From contig CAMDZD010000013.1 of assembly GCA_945910815.1 (NCBI GenBank), forward strand, positions 1 through 49,733: a DNA stretch of 49,733 bases, in the 5' to 3' direction. Position 1 is the stretch's first letter. Each line of letters opens with the position of its first letter. Below, piece after piece: positions 24,142 through 33,668 of this stretch. Under the pieces are notes generated by a model. That model saw only the letters and a list, made by a program, of their open reading frames with translations. It was not told where the DNA came from and ran no database searches. Position numbers and translations under genes: made by a program. Origin of the DNA: an uncultured Clostridia bacterium. GTDB taxonomy: Bacteria; Bacillota; Clostridia; Oscillospirales; Ruminococcaceae.

Positions 24142-25140
24142 TTAATTAAGTGTAACCGTAACTATAAAGCCGTCTATATTGTTGCCTGATATTGTATATG
24201 TTTTATCTGACGGCACGGGAACTTCCGTAACATTGTTTACATTTGCAGGAACATAATAAATATCATAGTTTTTTGTACCGTCAGTAACTTTAAGGGGCTT
24301 ATCCTTATTGTATGACTTTATATTTTCGATATACTCCTCAAGAGTAAGATTATTCTGTGCAATATATATTGCGTGAGGAACTCCCACATATCTGAATCTG
24401 TATGTGCTTGACGGCATACCTGTTATCAAGTCCTTGCTTACGGGATATCTTAATATAAAGCCGTAATTCTGCATATTGTCATAAATCCATGAATAAACTC
24501 CCTCATCAAGCAGATAATATGAAGTTCCGTCTTTCGGGAAAGAACCGAGTGCAAAGCTTCTTGCGGTATTGTAATCGGAATATCCCCCTGTCACATCAGT
24601 TTTGTTTCCGCTGACCTGCTTGTCCTGTTCCTCCTTTGAACGGTATGCCTCTATTACTCTTATATCAGTATTGTTATTTGCCTTATAGTAGGCCTCCATC
24701 ATCGCATTGAGCTGATTTATAACACTGCTTTCGAGAGATACTTCCATATCCTTGACAGTATAGTAATCATTTCTGTTACTGTATACATCAACAATATTCA
24801 AATCCTCTGTGAATTTATATTCATAAGTTTTGTTTACAAGAACCAAATCGCCCTTGTTTATTTCTGAATATTCAAGCTTCTGAACAGTAAAATCAGAATT
24901 TTCCGTAACAGGTTCAGTTGTAGTAATTGACGCGGGTTCGGTATTGTCTGTCTGTGATGATTCTTCAGTTGCGGTCTGAACCGGCTGTGATGAAATTACA
25001 ACGGAACTTTCTTCATTTTTATCTGAACAGCTTCCTATGCATGAAACAAGCAGAACAATCAGAATTATAAAAAGAACTCCGACAGCAATAACTCTGTCGT
25101 ATCTGAGTTTCTTTTTTCCTTTTCTGTTACTGGCACTCAT
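24142..25140 (-). CDS. VanY/M15-like membrane-anchored protein, active-site residues apparently lost
   Basis: 332 residues. One N-terminal membrane helix (VIAVGVLFIILIVLLVSC) is followed by a Ser/Thr-rich linker (about 45-85), so the domain is outside the cell. The C-terminal region keeps VanY/D-Ala-D-Ala carboxypeptidase landmarks: EAYRSKEEQ, then the position of SxHxxGxAxD, YDNMQNYGFILRYP, and FRYVGVPHA. The zinc-ligand motif reads SDYNTARSFAL, and the WH of the later WHxRYVG motif reads YR, so the usual His/Asp/His ligands are missing. It is probably a non-catalytic peptidoglycan-binding relative. A good promoter lies at 25178-25206 on this strand. Confidence 0.8.
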   Translation of the reverse strand: MSASNRKGKKKLRYDRVIAVGVLFIILIVLLVSCIGSCSDKNEESSVVISSQPVQTATEESSQTDNTEPASITTTEPVTENSDFTVQKLEYSEINKGDLVLVNKTYEYKFTEDLNIVDVYSNRNDYYTVKDMEVSLESSVINQLNAMMEAYYKANNNTDIRVIEAYRSKEEQDKQVSGNKTDVTGGYSDYNTARSFALGSFPKDGTSYYLLDEGVYSWIYDNMQNYGFILRYPVSKDLITGMPSSTYRFRYVGVPHAIYIAQNNLTLEEYIENIKSYNKDKPLKVTDGTKNYDIYYVPANVNNVTEVPVPSDKTYTISGNNIDGFIVTVTLN

Positions 25141-25177
25141 TTAGAAACTCCCTTTCATGAAAATTTAATCAGTATTC

Positions 25178-25206
25178 ATTATATCATAAAAATTTACTCT
25201 TGTAAA
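25178..25206 (-). promoter_or_regulatory. promoter for the VanY-like/OppA-like pair
   Basis: On the minus strand TTTACA (25206-25201), 17-bp spacer, TATAAT (25183-25178). AAAGGGAG precedes the ATG at 25140. Confidence 0.65.
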
Positions 25207-25257
25207 CAGTATTTTTTAAAATTTCCCGAATACTCTCTCAAAAATATTATTTTTCTA

Positions 25258-25286
25258 TTGATTTTTTCCGGAATATGAGATATAAT
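25258..25286 (+). promoter_or_regulatory. sigma-A promoter for the TSCPD/YdcF pair
   Basis: TTGATT (25258-25263), 17-bp spacer, TATAAT (25281-25286). Confidence 0.65.
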
Positions 25287-25322
25287 AAGATATAATATAA
25301 AAAGAAAGGAATGATATTTTCT

Positions 25323-25565
25323 ATGGAATATACATATGTTCCCAAGGGCGTATGCTCAAGACTTATCAGCTTTGAAGTTGAAAACGGTATCGTAAAAAAC
25401 GTTAAGTTTACCGGAGGCTGTAACGGTAATCTTAAGGGTATCGCCAGCCTTGTTGAAGGTATGGACGTTGAAAGCGTAATCAAAAGACTTGAAGGAATTA
25501 AATGCGGTATGAAACAGACTTCATGTCCTGACCAGCTTTCAGAAGCTCTCAAACAGGCTTTATGA
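25323..25565 (+). CDS. TSCPD-domain protein (TIGR03905 family)
   Basis: 80 residues from ATG 25323, chosen over the in-frame ATG at 25311 because that one directly abuts AAAGGA. It has four Cys at the family positions: VPKGVCSRL, FTGGCNGN, IKCGMKQ and the signature TSCPDQL near the end. The TSCPD domain also occurs at the C-terminus of some ribonucleotide reductases, where the Cys may bind metal; the role of the free-standing form is unknown. It overlaps the next gene by four bases (ATGA), so translation is coupled. Confidence 0.88.
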   Translation: MEYTYVPKGVCSRLISFEVENGIVKNVKFTGGCNGNLKGIASLVEGMDVESVIKRLEGIKCGMKQTSCPDQLSEALKQAL

Positions 25566-26305
25566 GTTTATCAAGATTAATTCCGCTTGTAATACTTCTG
25601 ATTCTTCTTGCATTTTTCATAGCACCTCTTTTTGCCGGAATATGTAATCTCGGCAATATTGCCGGAATTATTATTACATCTCTGCTTGCTTTTCTGTTAA
25701 TAAAACCTGAAATTATTTCAAAAATTCCTAAGCCACTGCTTATATTATCGGAAATAATTGCTGTTATAGGATTTATAATTCTGCTGATAATAAATGTATT
25801 TATGATTAAAAGCGTTAATGACTATCCGCAGAAAAAAAATTCAACAGTAATAGTTCTTGGTTGCAGAGTAAAGGGCGACCGCCCCACTCTTATGCTTAAA
25901 AGACGTCTCGATTCGGCATATGAATATCTTTCCGTAAATCCCGATGCTTTAGTTATAGTATCAGGAGGAAAGGGAGATGATGAAATTATGAGCGAAGCTA
26001 AATGTATGAAGGATTATCTCTGCGGAAAGGGAATTTCCTCCGAAAGAATTATTATGGAAGATAAATCTGCCTCTACTTTTGAAAATCTGAAATTTTCAAA
26101 ATCAATTATCGAAAACAGTAACCTTTGCAGTGATATAGTAATAGTTACTGACGGCTATCATCAGCTCCGTGCTGAAATGATTGCAAAAAATCTCGGATAT
26201 GAAAACATATCCAATATATCTGCTCCGACTTCTCCGTGGCTTGTGCCTACCTACTGGGTACGTGAATGGTTCGGAGTTGCATATCAGTTCATATCAGAAT
26301 TTTAA
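25562..26305 (+). CDS. YdcF/ElyC-type DUF218 membrane protein
   Basis: 247 residues. Three N-terminal hydrophobic helices (about 1-90) anchor the protein. The DUF218 domain follows: STVIVLGCRVKGDRPTLML, ALVIVSGGKGDDE, SEAKCMKDYL, EDKSASTFENLKFS and IVTDGYHQLRA, the conserved acidic and glycine positions of the family. DUF218 proteins are linked to envelope lipid-carrier or peptidoglycan metabolism but the reaction is not settled. It is translationally coupled to the TSCPD gene and ends at an intrinsic terminator. Confidence 0.88.
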   Translation: MSLSRLIPLVILLILLAFFIAPLFAGICNLGNIAGIIITSLLAFLLIKPEIISKIPKPLLILSEIIAVIGFIILLIINVFMIKSVNDYPQKKNSTVIVLGCRVKGDRPTLMLKRRLDSAYEYLSVNPDALVIVSGGKGDDEIMSEAKCMKDYLCGKGISSERIIMEDKSASTFENLKFSKSIIENSNLCSDIVIVTDGYHQLRAEMIAKNLGYENISNISAPTSPWLVPTYWVREWFGVAYQFISEF

Positions 26306-26336
26306 CGGATACTTATAATTGAGTATCCGTTTTTTT
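26305..26336 (+). terminator. intrinsic terminator after ydcF-like gene
   Basis: ACGGATACT (26305-26313) pairs with AGTATCCGT (26322-26330), followed by T6. Confidence 0.9.
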
Positions 26337-26340
26337 AGGG

Positions 26341-26369
26341 TTGATTTTTAATATTCATAATGCTATAAT
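26341..26369 (+). promoter_or_regulatory. sigma-A promoter for the moxR operon
   Basis: TTGATT (26341-26346), 17-bp spacer, TATAAT (26364-26369). CAGGAGGAA precedes the ATG at 26405. Confidence 0.7.
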
Positions 26370-26404
26370 TGAATGTATATAAATAATTAATTTCAGGAGG
26401 AAAC

Positions 26405-27361
26405 ATGAACGCAAATTTTTATACAAGCCAGATTAACAAAATAGTAAGCGAAGTTAAAAAAGCGGTAATCGGAAAGGATACTGTTATAATCAAAACTATG
26501 CTTGCAATGCTCTGTAAAGGCCATATTCTTATTGAAGATATTCCGGGAGTAGGAAAGACTACTCTTGCACTTGCATTTTCAAAGGCTCTTAATCTGAAAC
26601 ACAACAGAATGCAGTTTACGCCTGACGTTCTTCCGTCCGATGTCACAGGCTTTAATGTATACAACAAAATGAAAGGCGTTTTTGAATTCAAGGAGGGTTC
26701 AGCATTCTGCAATCTTTTTCTCGCCGATGAAATAAACAGAACTTCAAGCAAGACACAGTCGGCACTTCTTGAGCTTATGGAAGAAAAAAATATAACCGTT
26801 GATGGAATTACCTACAAGCTCCCCGAACCTTATACAGTTATTGCTACACAAAATCCAATCGGTTCGGCAGGAACTCATCTTCTTCCCGAATCACAGCTTG
26901 ACCGCTTTATGATAAAACTTAGTATGGGTTATCCGACCTCGGAGGGAGAAATTGCTATACTGAAATCAAAATATAATTCAAATCCACTTGATAATGTTCA
27001 GCAGGTTGCGAACAGCGATTTAATCATAGAAATTCAGAACGCTGTTTCAAATATTTATATAGACGACAAAATATATTCATATATAGTAAGCATTGCAAAC
27101 GCTACGAGAAATCATCCGTTAATAAAACTCGGTGTAAGTCCGAGAGGTACACTTGCACTTATGAATATTTCAAAGGGAATTGCTCTTGCTATGGGACGTG
27201 ACTATGTTATACCCGATGATGTAAGCTATATATGCCGTGATGTTTTTGCACACAGAATAATTTTAAATTCAAAGGCAAAGCTGAATGACAAAACTCCCGA
27301 TGACGTCATACTTGATATATTAAAAACAACTCCCGTTCCGAAAATTGCAGGCGGTAAGTAA
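26405..27361 (+). CDS. MoxR-family AAA+ ATPase
   Basis: 318 residues. Walker A EDIPGVGKTTLA (about 45-56), Walker B NLFLADEINRTSSKTQSALLE (about 103-123) and sensor 1 ATQNPI are all present, with the MoxR signature around FTPDVLPSDVTG. MoxR ATPases act as chaperones that assemble or activate neighbouring DUF58/vWA-type protein complexes. Its stop lies 3 bp before the DUF58 gene, followed by a transglutaminase membrane protein: the standard MoxR-DUF58-TgpA cluster. The cytoplasmic ATPase probably works with those membrane partners; substrates in Firmicutes are unknown. Confidence 0.93.
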   Translation: MNANFYTSQINKIVSEVKKAVIGKDTVIIKTMLAMLCKGHILIEDIPGVGKTTLALAFSKALNLKHNRMQFTPDVLPSDVTGFNVYNKMKGVFEFKEGSAFCNLFLADEINRTSSKTQSALLELMEEKNITVDGITYKLPEPYTVIATQNPIGSAGTHLLPESQLDRFMIKLSMGYPTSEGEIAILKSKYNSNPLDNVQQVANSDLIIEIQNAVSNIYIDDKIYSYIVSIANATRNHPLIKLGVSPRGTLALMNISKGIALAMGRDYVIPDDVSYICRDVFAHRIILNSKAKLNDKTPDDVILDILKTTPVPKIAGGK

Positions 27362-27363
27362 TT

Positions 27364-28551
27364 ATGATTATAATGAAAATTCTGTTTCTGATTCTGATAA
27401 CAGCAAGCATATTTTTCAGAATCCTTTATATATGGGATTTTTCAATAGTTCTTCTTGTAATCTCATGCGTTATACCGGTATTTCTTTTTATATGGGTAAC
27501 ATATCTCAAGCATACTCTTAAAATAAATTTCTCCGTTACGGAAAAAACTGCCGAAAAAGGTCAGCCGTTTACAGTTACGCTCAACGTTGAAAACAAAAGT
27601 ATTTTTCCTGTTCCGAAAGCGGAGGCAGTTATAGAATATCAGAATACTATTAACGGCGATATAAATACAGTTGAACTTTATTTTCCGATACAGAGCTGTA
27701 ACTGTCAGAAAATTGACTTTCAGCTTACTTCAAAATTCTGCGGGAAAATAAAAATCCGCACTGATTTCGTTATGATATATGACCCGATAAGACTTTTCAA
27801 AGCAAAGACTGCCCGCAACATTCAGACTGAAATAAATATAATGCCAACATATCAGGAAATAAACGGATATATTTCTGATTCGTGCTATATGGACGAGGAA
27901 AGCAATAAATTCTCACAGACAAAGCAGGGAGATGACCCCTCCGAAGTATTCGATTTCCATGAATACAGAACAGGCGACAAGCCAAGCCGTATTCACTGGA
28001 AGCTAAGTTCAAAAAAAGATGAGTTTATCGTTAAGGAATTAAGTATGCCCATAAATGAAAAAACAATACTTTTTGCCGATACACGCTGTTATGAAAATTC
28101 TGAATATACACTTCCTGTATTTGATACGATTATGGAAACTCTTATGTCAGTTTCAGTATTTCTTCTCGAAAACGAACACCCCCACTATATAATAAGCTAT
28201 GACAGCAAATCCGGAAAGTTTACTGATACATATATTGATGATGTGAAAGCACTCTGCAATTTTATGTTTAATGCTGTAAATAATACGGATATAAGATATA
28301 ATAAAAATCCCGTTGCGGAATTTTTCAAAGAATATCCCGAAATCTCATGTTCATCATTTACATGCATATCGCATGAAGCCGATACGGAAACTATGATTCA
28401 TATAAATCAGAATGTTTCATCAGGAATTAAAAATCTTGTTTACGTTTCCGGAAACAGCGATGAAAAAAATATCCCCGATTTTGAAGAAATAAATATCATT
28501 CCTGTTACTGCCGGAAAAATATCCCAGTCAGTAACCGGCATAGAATTATAA
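27364..28551 (+). CDS. DUF58 membrane protein
   Basis: 395 residues. Two N-terminal membrane helices (about 5-45) are followed by a beta-rich extracellular or immunoglobulin-like part (KINFSVTEKTAEKGQPFTV). The DUF58 core is DPSEVFDFHEYRTGDKPSRIHWK (about 190-213), a vWA-like fold. DUF58 proteins are the usual partners of MoxR ATPases. It starts 3 bp after moxR and is followed 15 bp later by the transglutaminase gene, so the operon is tight. The role is inferred from genomic context in the family: envelope or surface-protein maturation. Confidence 0.9.
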   Translation: MIIMKILFLILITASIFFRILYIWDFSIVLLVISCVIPVFLFIWVTYLKHTLKINFSVTEKTAEKGQPFTVTLNVENKSIFPVPKAEAVIEYQNTINGDINTVELYFPIQSCNCQKIDFQLTSKFCGKIKIRTDFVMIYDPIRLFKAKTARNIQTEINIMPTYQEINGYISDSCYMDEESNKFSQTKQGDDPSEVFDFHEYRTGDKPSRIHWKLSSKKDEFIVKELSMPINEKTILFADTRCYENSEYTLPVFDTIMETLMSVSVFLLENEHPHYIISYDSKSGKFTDTYIDDVKALCNFMFNAVNNTDIRYNKNPVAEFFKEYPEISCSSFTCISHEADTETMIHINQNVSSGIKNLVYVSGNSDEKNIPDFEEINIIPVTAGKISQSVTGIEL

Positions 28552-28566
28552 ATCGGAGTGTGACAT

Positions 28567-31215
28567 ATGAAAAAAGAAAATATAAATTTAAGCGGTATAA
28601 AAATAAATGACAGCATAACGATGTCCGTCCGCCACAGACGGAAAAATTTAAGGGAACTTGAATCGCTTTTTATTGCACTCTGCGGATATTCGGGAATTAT
28701 AATGTTTTTTCTGAATACCTTTACAATCCCCTTTGACAGTCAGACAGTATTGATATTTTCGGTTCTTTTCGCACTTCTTTACGGAACTGCAACGGCACTG
28801 CGGGGCAAGGCTATGATTATATTCCCTGTTACTTTTGCATTAATGGGATTTGGTGCTTTCAGATATTACAGTCAGATAAAAAACGGATTCTGTCTTGTAT
28901 TCAATATAATGTACAAGAAATTTACTGACACCGGAATAAATTATTTCAAATCCGTAAGTCCTCTGCATACGGAGCATAATATAACAGTATTTCTTATATT
29001 TGCCGTATGGATTCTTTCAGCAGTGATATTCTTCTTTACGGTTTACAGACCTAATATACTGGTAATAGTTGCAGTAACATTCCCGATAATTGAAATGTGC
29101 CTTTACTACGGAATTGAAGTTCCCATTATATGGACAGTTCTCACTGCGGGCTACTGGTTCGCACTTCTTTCAGTCTGCACAAGCGATTTGGGTGAATATT
29201 ACGGAGGAGGCGGAGGCTTTACCCGTAAAGATGATGTATTCTTTCCAAAGCGTAAAATGAAATTCAAGGTTACCGAAAAATGCGGTATATGGATTATAGC
29301 TGTATCAATGATTTCCGCACTTATAACAAATGCAGTCATTGATATAACAGGCTACGAAAGAACAGACAAAATCAAACAGCAAAGACGTGAATTAAAAACT
29401 GCTATAAATTCCTTTTCAATGGAGGATTTCGCATCAAGCGTATCTGATATAACGGAATCTCTCGGATTTTCATTTGAATATCAGGACAACAGACTCGGAA
29501 AATTCAATAAGATTACATATAAGGGTAAAACCGATTTGATAATCACTCTTGATGAAGCTCCGGAAAACGGTCTTTATCTCAAAGGCTTTACGGCATCGGA
29601 ATACGGCGATAATGAATGGCTTGAACCCGACAGCGAAAAATACAGCGATATTAATGCCATGTTTGAAAAATACAATATATATCCTCAGCAGATACCATAT
29701 ATGACAGATATATTTGAATCAGAAACAAGCTGTAAAATAAAAATAAGTCCCCAGAAAAAAAGCCGTAAATATTACGTTCCGTATGCGGTAGTTCCTGACG
29801 AAAGTTTTTCATTCACTGATGACAAATCCATAACACGAACACGTGAAAAAACATACTCCTTTGAATTTTATTCTCCGGATATAAAAAAACTTTCTGAAAA
29901 TCTGAATCTTGCAGATATAAAAATTGACCTTGACTATTATCATCAGTTTACCGATGAACAGAATCAGACTATAATAGATTTCAGCGACAAATATAATATG
30001 AATATGCTTTTAAGCAACCGTGAAAATCTCCCTGTGCTTTTAAACTATAATTCTATGATGGCTATGCTTATTGAAAATCAGTACAGAGATTTTGTATATA
30101 AAAATTATCTGAGCTATCCCGATAATGACGATTTCAAGGAAATTTACAATGAATATTCAGATATTCTTGAAAATGCTCCTGTATCAACTGCATACGAAAA
30201 ACTCGAAACACTTCAGAAAATAAAGGACAAAATAAATTCAGATGTGGAATATACTCTTGAACCCGGAAAAACTCCCTCAACAAGAGATTTTACAAACTAT
30301 TTTCTGCTTGAAAACAAAAAAGGCTACTGCGTTCACTATGCAACAGCCGGAGTAATGCTTGCACGTATGGCAGGAATCCCCGCAAGATATGCAACAGGAT
30401 ATGTTTCAGTCGGTGATGATTACAATGAAAGCAATAAAAATCCTGACGGCTCTTATACAGTAAAGTTACCCGACAGCCGTTCACATGCATGGGCTGAAAT
30501 ATATCTTGACGGCTACGGCTGGATTCCCTTTGAATTTACTGCCGGATATTCAAGCCTTACAATCGACAGCGAACACCCCGAAAGAGTTACTACTGCCGTT
30601 TCTGAAACTTCCTCAGAAATTACAACTACTACAACAGTTTTACCTTCATCAAGCATAACGCAGTCAGCAATAACTAAAAATTCCGGAACTTCAAAAACAG
30701 GAATTACCTCAACTGTTATAACATCTCTGAAAATAACTGAAAGCACTGTTTCTTCCGTAATAATGCCGGTTCCAAACAGAAACGGAAATATCAGCAAATC
30801 CTTCAAAAAAATTTTTGCAGTTATTTTTGTTTTCCTCTTGATTTTTGTAAGAAGATGGATTATAATAGGTATCAGAAGCAAAAGGCTTAATTCCGGAAAT
30901 TCCGGAAAACGTGTGATAAATAATTACAGGTATGTCATAAAACTACTGAAATATCTTAAATTAAAACAGGATAATCTCCAGTACAGTGAATTTTCAGATA
31001 TTGTTGAAGAAAAACTTTCCGGTGAATATTTCAAGGAAGGCTGTTTCTCCTCTTTCAGCGGAATTGCTATGAAATCCGCTTTCGGAAACTCTGAACCCAC
31101 TGATGAAGAACTTCAATTTTTATCAGCCTTTTCAAAGGAACTTGCCGGAAATATATACAGAAAATCAAATATATTTGTAAGAATATATCTGAAATTAATT
31201 TCTGTTCTTATTTAG
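28567..31215 (+). CDS. TgpA-like membrane transglutaminase-domain protein
   Basis: 882 residues. Several membrane helices fill the first ~250 residues. An extracellular domain contains the transglutaminase core: Cys in KKGYCVHYATAGVMLARMAGIPARYATGYV, His in SRSHAWAEIYL and Asp in DGYGWIPFE, so the Cys-His-Asp triad is complete. A Ser/Thr-rich linker (about 680-735) leads to one more membrane helix and a C-terminal cytoplasmic helical tail (DUF4129-like position). In this operon type it could crosslink or cleave surface proteins. The ribosome site GGAG precedes the ATG. No truncation is seen. Confidence 0.9.
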   Translation: MKKENINLSGIKINDSITMSVRHRRKNLRELESLFIALCGYSGIIMFFLNTFTIPFDSQTVLIFSVLFALLYGTATALRGKAMIIFPVTFALMGFGAFRYYSQIKNGFCLVFNIMYKKFTDTGINYFKSVSPLHTEHNITVFLIFAVWILSAVIFFFTVYRPNILVIVAVTFPIIEMCLYYGIEVPIIWTVLTAGYWFALLSVCTSDLGEYYGGGGGFTRKDDVFFPKRKMKFKVTEKCGIWIIAVSMISALITNAVIDITGYERTDKIKQQRRELKTAINSFSMEDFASSVSDITESLGFSFEYQDNRLGKFNKITYKGKTDLIITLDEAPENGLYLKGFTASEYGDNEWLEPDSEKYSDINAMFEKYNIYPQQIPYMTDIFESETSCKIKISPQKKSRKYYVPYAVVPDESFSFTDDKSITRTREKTYSFEFYSPDIKKLSENLNLADIKIDLDYYHQFTDEQNQTIIDFSDKYNMNMLLSNRENLPVLLNYNSMMAMLIENQYRDFVYKNYLSYPDNDDFKEIYNEYSDILENAPVSTAYEKLETLQKIKDKINSDVEYTLEPGKTPSTRDFTNYFLLENKKGYCVHYATAGVMLARMAGIPARYATGYVSVGDDYNESNKNPDGSYTVKLPDSRSHAWAEIYLDGYGWIPFEFTAGYSSLTIDSEHPERVTTAVSETSSEITTTTTVLPSSSITQSAITKNSGTSKTGITSTVITSLKITESTVSSVIMPVPNRNGNISKSFKKIFAVIFVFLLIFVRRWIIIGIRSKRLNSGNSGKRVINNYRYVIKLLKYLKLKQDNLQYSEFSDIVEEKLSGEYFKEGCFSSFSGIAMKSAFGNSEPTDEELQFLSAFSKELAGNIYRKSNIFVRIYLKLISVLI

Positions 31216-31228
31216 GAGGATTTTTTCT

Positions 31229-31780
31229 ATGAATATTAAAAAATTTCGTTACAGCTTTGAGGCAGTAATTATTATACTCGGCATAATAATTATATTCAAC
31301 CCCGCAATAATTGATATGATTTTCAATATTTTCGGTGTGGTAATCGTTGCATACAATGTCATTAAATTTGTTATGGGAAAACTCGGAAAAGCTCCGGAAT
31401 ATCCTATCCCGAAATTTATAGTCGGACTTCTTATCGGTATATCCGTTTCAGCAATACCGCATATGGTCAAATTCGGAATACCGCTTGTGCTTGGCTGTTT
31501 CGTACTCTATAACGGTCTTGAAAGGCTTGTCCTTTCATATCAGATTAAACAGCATGGCGGAAATTCAGGAACGTCTCTTATTATGGGAATTGCATTTGCA
31601 CTTCTCGGAATAATAGTTATAATAAATCCTTTCAAAACTTCTGCATTTCTTTTCAGACTTCTTGGGATAGTTCTTGCCGGTATGGGTGTTATGAGAATAG
31701 TTTCCGATATGAGAATAAGAAAACAGAATGAGGATATTATCCCCGATATAATTGAAGGAGTTTTCCACGACAAGAAATAA
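31229..31780 (+). CDS. DUF308/HdeD-like small membrane protein
   Basis: 183 residues with about five to six hydrophobic helices in pairs, each starting near Gly/Pro-rich turns (IIILGIIIIFNPAIIDMIF; ALLGIIVIINPFKTSAFLF), the repeat pattern of the HdeD/DUF308 family. The C-terminal 20 residues are charged and cytoplasmic. It follows the transglutaminase gene by 13 bp with AGGAGG, so it is the last gene of the moxR operon, ending at a terminator at 31787-31812. Function unknown; E. coli HdeD is linked to acid stress, but that does not transfer safely. Confidence 0.85.
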   Translation: MNIKKFRYSFEAVIIILGIIIIFNPAIIDMIFNIFGVVIVAYNVIKFVMGKLGKAPEYPIPKFIVGLLIGISVSAIPHMVKFGIPLVLGCFVLYNGLERLVLSYQIKQHGGNSGTSLIMGIAFALLGIIVIINPFKTSAFLFRLLGIVLAGMGVMRIVSDMRIRKQNEDIIPDIIEGVFHDKK

Positions 31781-31786
31781 AAAACA

Positions 31787-31812
31787 GCGGTTCAGAATTG
31801 AACCGCTTTTTT
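31787..31812. terminator. bidirectional terminator between the moxR operon and upp
   Basis: GCGGTTCA (31787-31794) pairs with TGAACCGC (31799-31806), flanked by A-run and T6; it serves both converging transcripts. Confidence 0.9.
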
Positions 31813-31822
31813 ATGACTGTTT

Positions 31823-32452
31823 TTACTTTGTACCAAACATTCTGTCGCCTGCATCGCCTACGCCCGGAACGATAAATTTATTTTCATTAAGACATTCGTC
31901 CATAACTCCGGCATAAATATCAACATCGGGGTGAGCTTTCTGCAATGCCTCAACGCCCTCCGGACAGCAGATTATACACATAAACTTGATATTTGTTACT
32001 CCGAGACTTTTAAGTTCATCAATAGCAGTACAAGCAGAAAATCCTGTTGCAAGCATAGGGTCAACAACTACAACATCACGCTCTGAAATATCATCAGGGA
32101 ATTTTGAGTAGTATTTTACCGGCTTATGTGTTGAGGGGTCACGGAAAAGTCCGATATGTCCGATTTTTGAAGCCGGTACAAGTGTTGTTATACCGTCAAC
32201 CATTCCGAGACCTGCACGGAGAATCGGAACGAATGCCATTTTTCTTCCTGAAATTATTTTTGATTTTGCAACGGCAAGAGGAGTTTCAAGTTCGATTTCT
32301 TTAAGCGGTAAATCTCTTGTAGCCTCATAGCATATAAGCATAGCTATTTCGGAAACAAGTTCTCTGAATTCCTTAGTGCCTGTGTTTTTATCTCTCATAA
32401 GAGAAATTTTGTGCTGAATAAGCGGGTGGTCAATAATATGTAAGCCTGACAT
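31823..32452 (-). CDS. upp: uracil phosphoribosyltransferase
   Basis: 209 residues from ATG 32452 ([15 protein letters not shown]), with AAGGAGG eight bases upstream; the frame extends further upstream into rpiB but without a start site. It converts uracil and PRPP to UMP in pyrimidine salvage. The PRPP loop is [19 protein letters not shown] (about residue 125-143) and the C-terminal [14 protein letters not shown] is the uracil-binding tail. Length is the family norm. It lies 25 bp downstream of rpiB on the same strand, a sensible pairing because both feed ribose phosphate and PRPP metabolism. Confidence 0.97.
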   Translation of the reverse strand: MSGLHIIDHPLIQHKISLMRDKNTGTKEFRELVSEIAMLICYEATRDLPLKEIELETPLAVAKSKIISGRKMAFVPILRAGLGMVDGITTLVPASKIGHIGLFRDPSTHKPVKYYSKFPDDISERDVVVVDPMLATGFSACTAIDELKSLGVTNIKFMCIICCPEGVEALQKAHPDVDIYAGVMDECLNENKFIVPGVGDAGDRMFGTK

Positions 32453-32477
32453 AATCAGAACCTCCTTTTTTGTTAGA

Positions 32478-32912
32478 TTATTTGTTTTCAAGTTCAGTAA
32501 TAAGGTCAATACGTTGCTGATGTCTTCCGCCCTCAAAACCAGTTCTGAGGAATATTTCGGCAAGTTCAAGAGCAAGTCCCGATGCTATAACTCTTGCACC
32601 TAAGCACATAACGTTTGAATCGTTGTGAAGCCTTGTATATTTAGTTGAAAAGCAGTCTGAACAGAGTGCAGAACGTATTCCCTTTATTTTGTTTGAAGCA
32701 ATAGACATTCCTATTCCAGTACCGCAAATCAGTATGCCTTTATCACATCTGCCGGAAGTAATTTCACCGCATACAGCCTCAGCAATAACAGGATAGTCAC
32801 AGCGTTCACCGTTACAACCCATATCCTTAAATTCAAAACCCTGTTCGGAAAGAGCTTCAATAAGAACTTTTTTCAGTTCATAGCCTGCATGGTCACAGCC
32901 GATAGCAATCAT
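32478..32912 (-). CDS. rpiB: ribose-5-phosphate isomerase B
   Basis: 144 residues. [14 protein letters not shown] opens the RpiB/LacAB fold; [15 protein letters not shown] carries the catalytic Cys and anion hole, and [10 protein letters not shown] plus the C-terminal HQQRIDLI are family hallmarks. It interconverts ribulose-5- and ribose-5-phosphate in the cytoplasm. It is the first gene of the rpiB-upp pair, with AGGAG upstream of the ATG. No oddities. Confidence 0.96.
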   Translation of the reverse strand: MIAIGCDHAGYELKKVLIEALSEQGFEFKDMGCNGERCDYPVIAEAVCGEITSGRCDKGILICGTGIGMSIASNKIKGIRSALCSDCFSTKYTRLHNDSNVMCLGARVIASGLALELAEIFLRTGFEGGRHQQRIDLITELENK

Positions 32913-32975
32913 TAAAAAATCTCCTTTCTGAAAAAAATAAACGATAATTAATTATATCACAAGCTGAAAGAAAAA

Positions 32976-33668
32976 TCAATCATTTTGAGAATGTTTTTCC
33001 AAATCTTTTTCAGCTTTGACTTTCTGCATATAAGATACTTCAAGAAATTCGGGAGCAGTTTTCTGTTTTTCAGCAGACGCAAGACATACTCCGCATGCAT
33101 TCTGAAGTCTTGTATTAGGAGGTGCAACAAGGAAAATTTCAGATTTATACTGACTGAAAAATTCTTCCGCACCGTCACCGCACAGGAGTACCTTTTCCGC
33201 ATCGAATGAAAGAAATTCCGCAAGTTCTTCAGCAGGCATAATTTTTTCATTCATAATAAATTCGCAGACAGAGTTCTTAAAATAATATACTGCGGTATAT
33301 ACAAGATTTCCCCTTGCTTTCATAACAGGACATACAATACCCTGAAATGCACTATTATTGTATGCAAGGCTTTCAAGAGTAGAGACTCCGCATACAGTAC
33401 AGCCTGCACCGAATGACATTGCTTTTACTGATGCTATGCCTATTCTTAAACCAGTATAAGAGCCGGGTCCGTTTGCAACTGCAATTGAATCAATATCTTT
33501 AAGGGATTTTCCGGCTTTTTCAAGTGTTTCTTTGCATAAGGGCATAATTACCTGCGAATGTGTAAGGCTTGTATATATTGAGGAATCCGCAAGAAAAATT
33601 TTCTTTTCGGAATCGTATACTGCAACAGATGCAGTTTTTCCGGAAGTATCCATTCCAAGTATAAGCAT
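32976..33668 (-). CDS. tsaB: TsaB, tRNA threonylcarbamoyladenosine synthesis
   Basis: 230 residues. MLILGMDTSGKTASVAVYD is the ASKHA N-terminus and VANGPGSYTGLRIGIASVKA is the TsaB signature. TsaB lacks catalysis but binds TsaD and TsaE to transfer threonylcarbamoyl to A37 of ANN-decoding tRNAs. It immediately follows tsaE on this strand: the tsaE stop codon and the tsaB start are contiguous at 33668/33669. The C-terminal tail (YMQKVKAEKDLEKHSQND) is typical. tsaD is not in the window. Confidence 0.95.
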   Translation of the reverse strand: MLILGMDTSGKTASVAVYDSEKKIFLADSSIYTSLTHSQVIMPLCKETLEKAGKSLKDIDSIAVANGPGSYTGLRIGIASVKAMSFGAGCTVCGVSTLESLAYNNSAFQGIVCPVMKARGNLVYTAVYYFKNSVCEFIMNEKIMPAEELAEFLSFDAEKVLLCGDGAEEFFSQYKSEIFLVAPPNTRLQNACGVCLASAEKQKTAPEFLEVSYMQKVKAEKDLEKHSQND

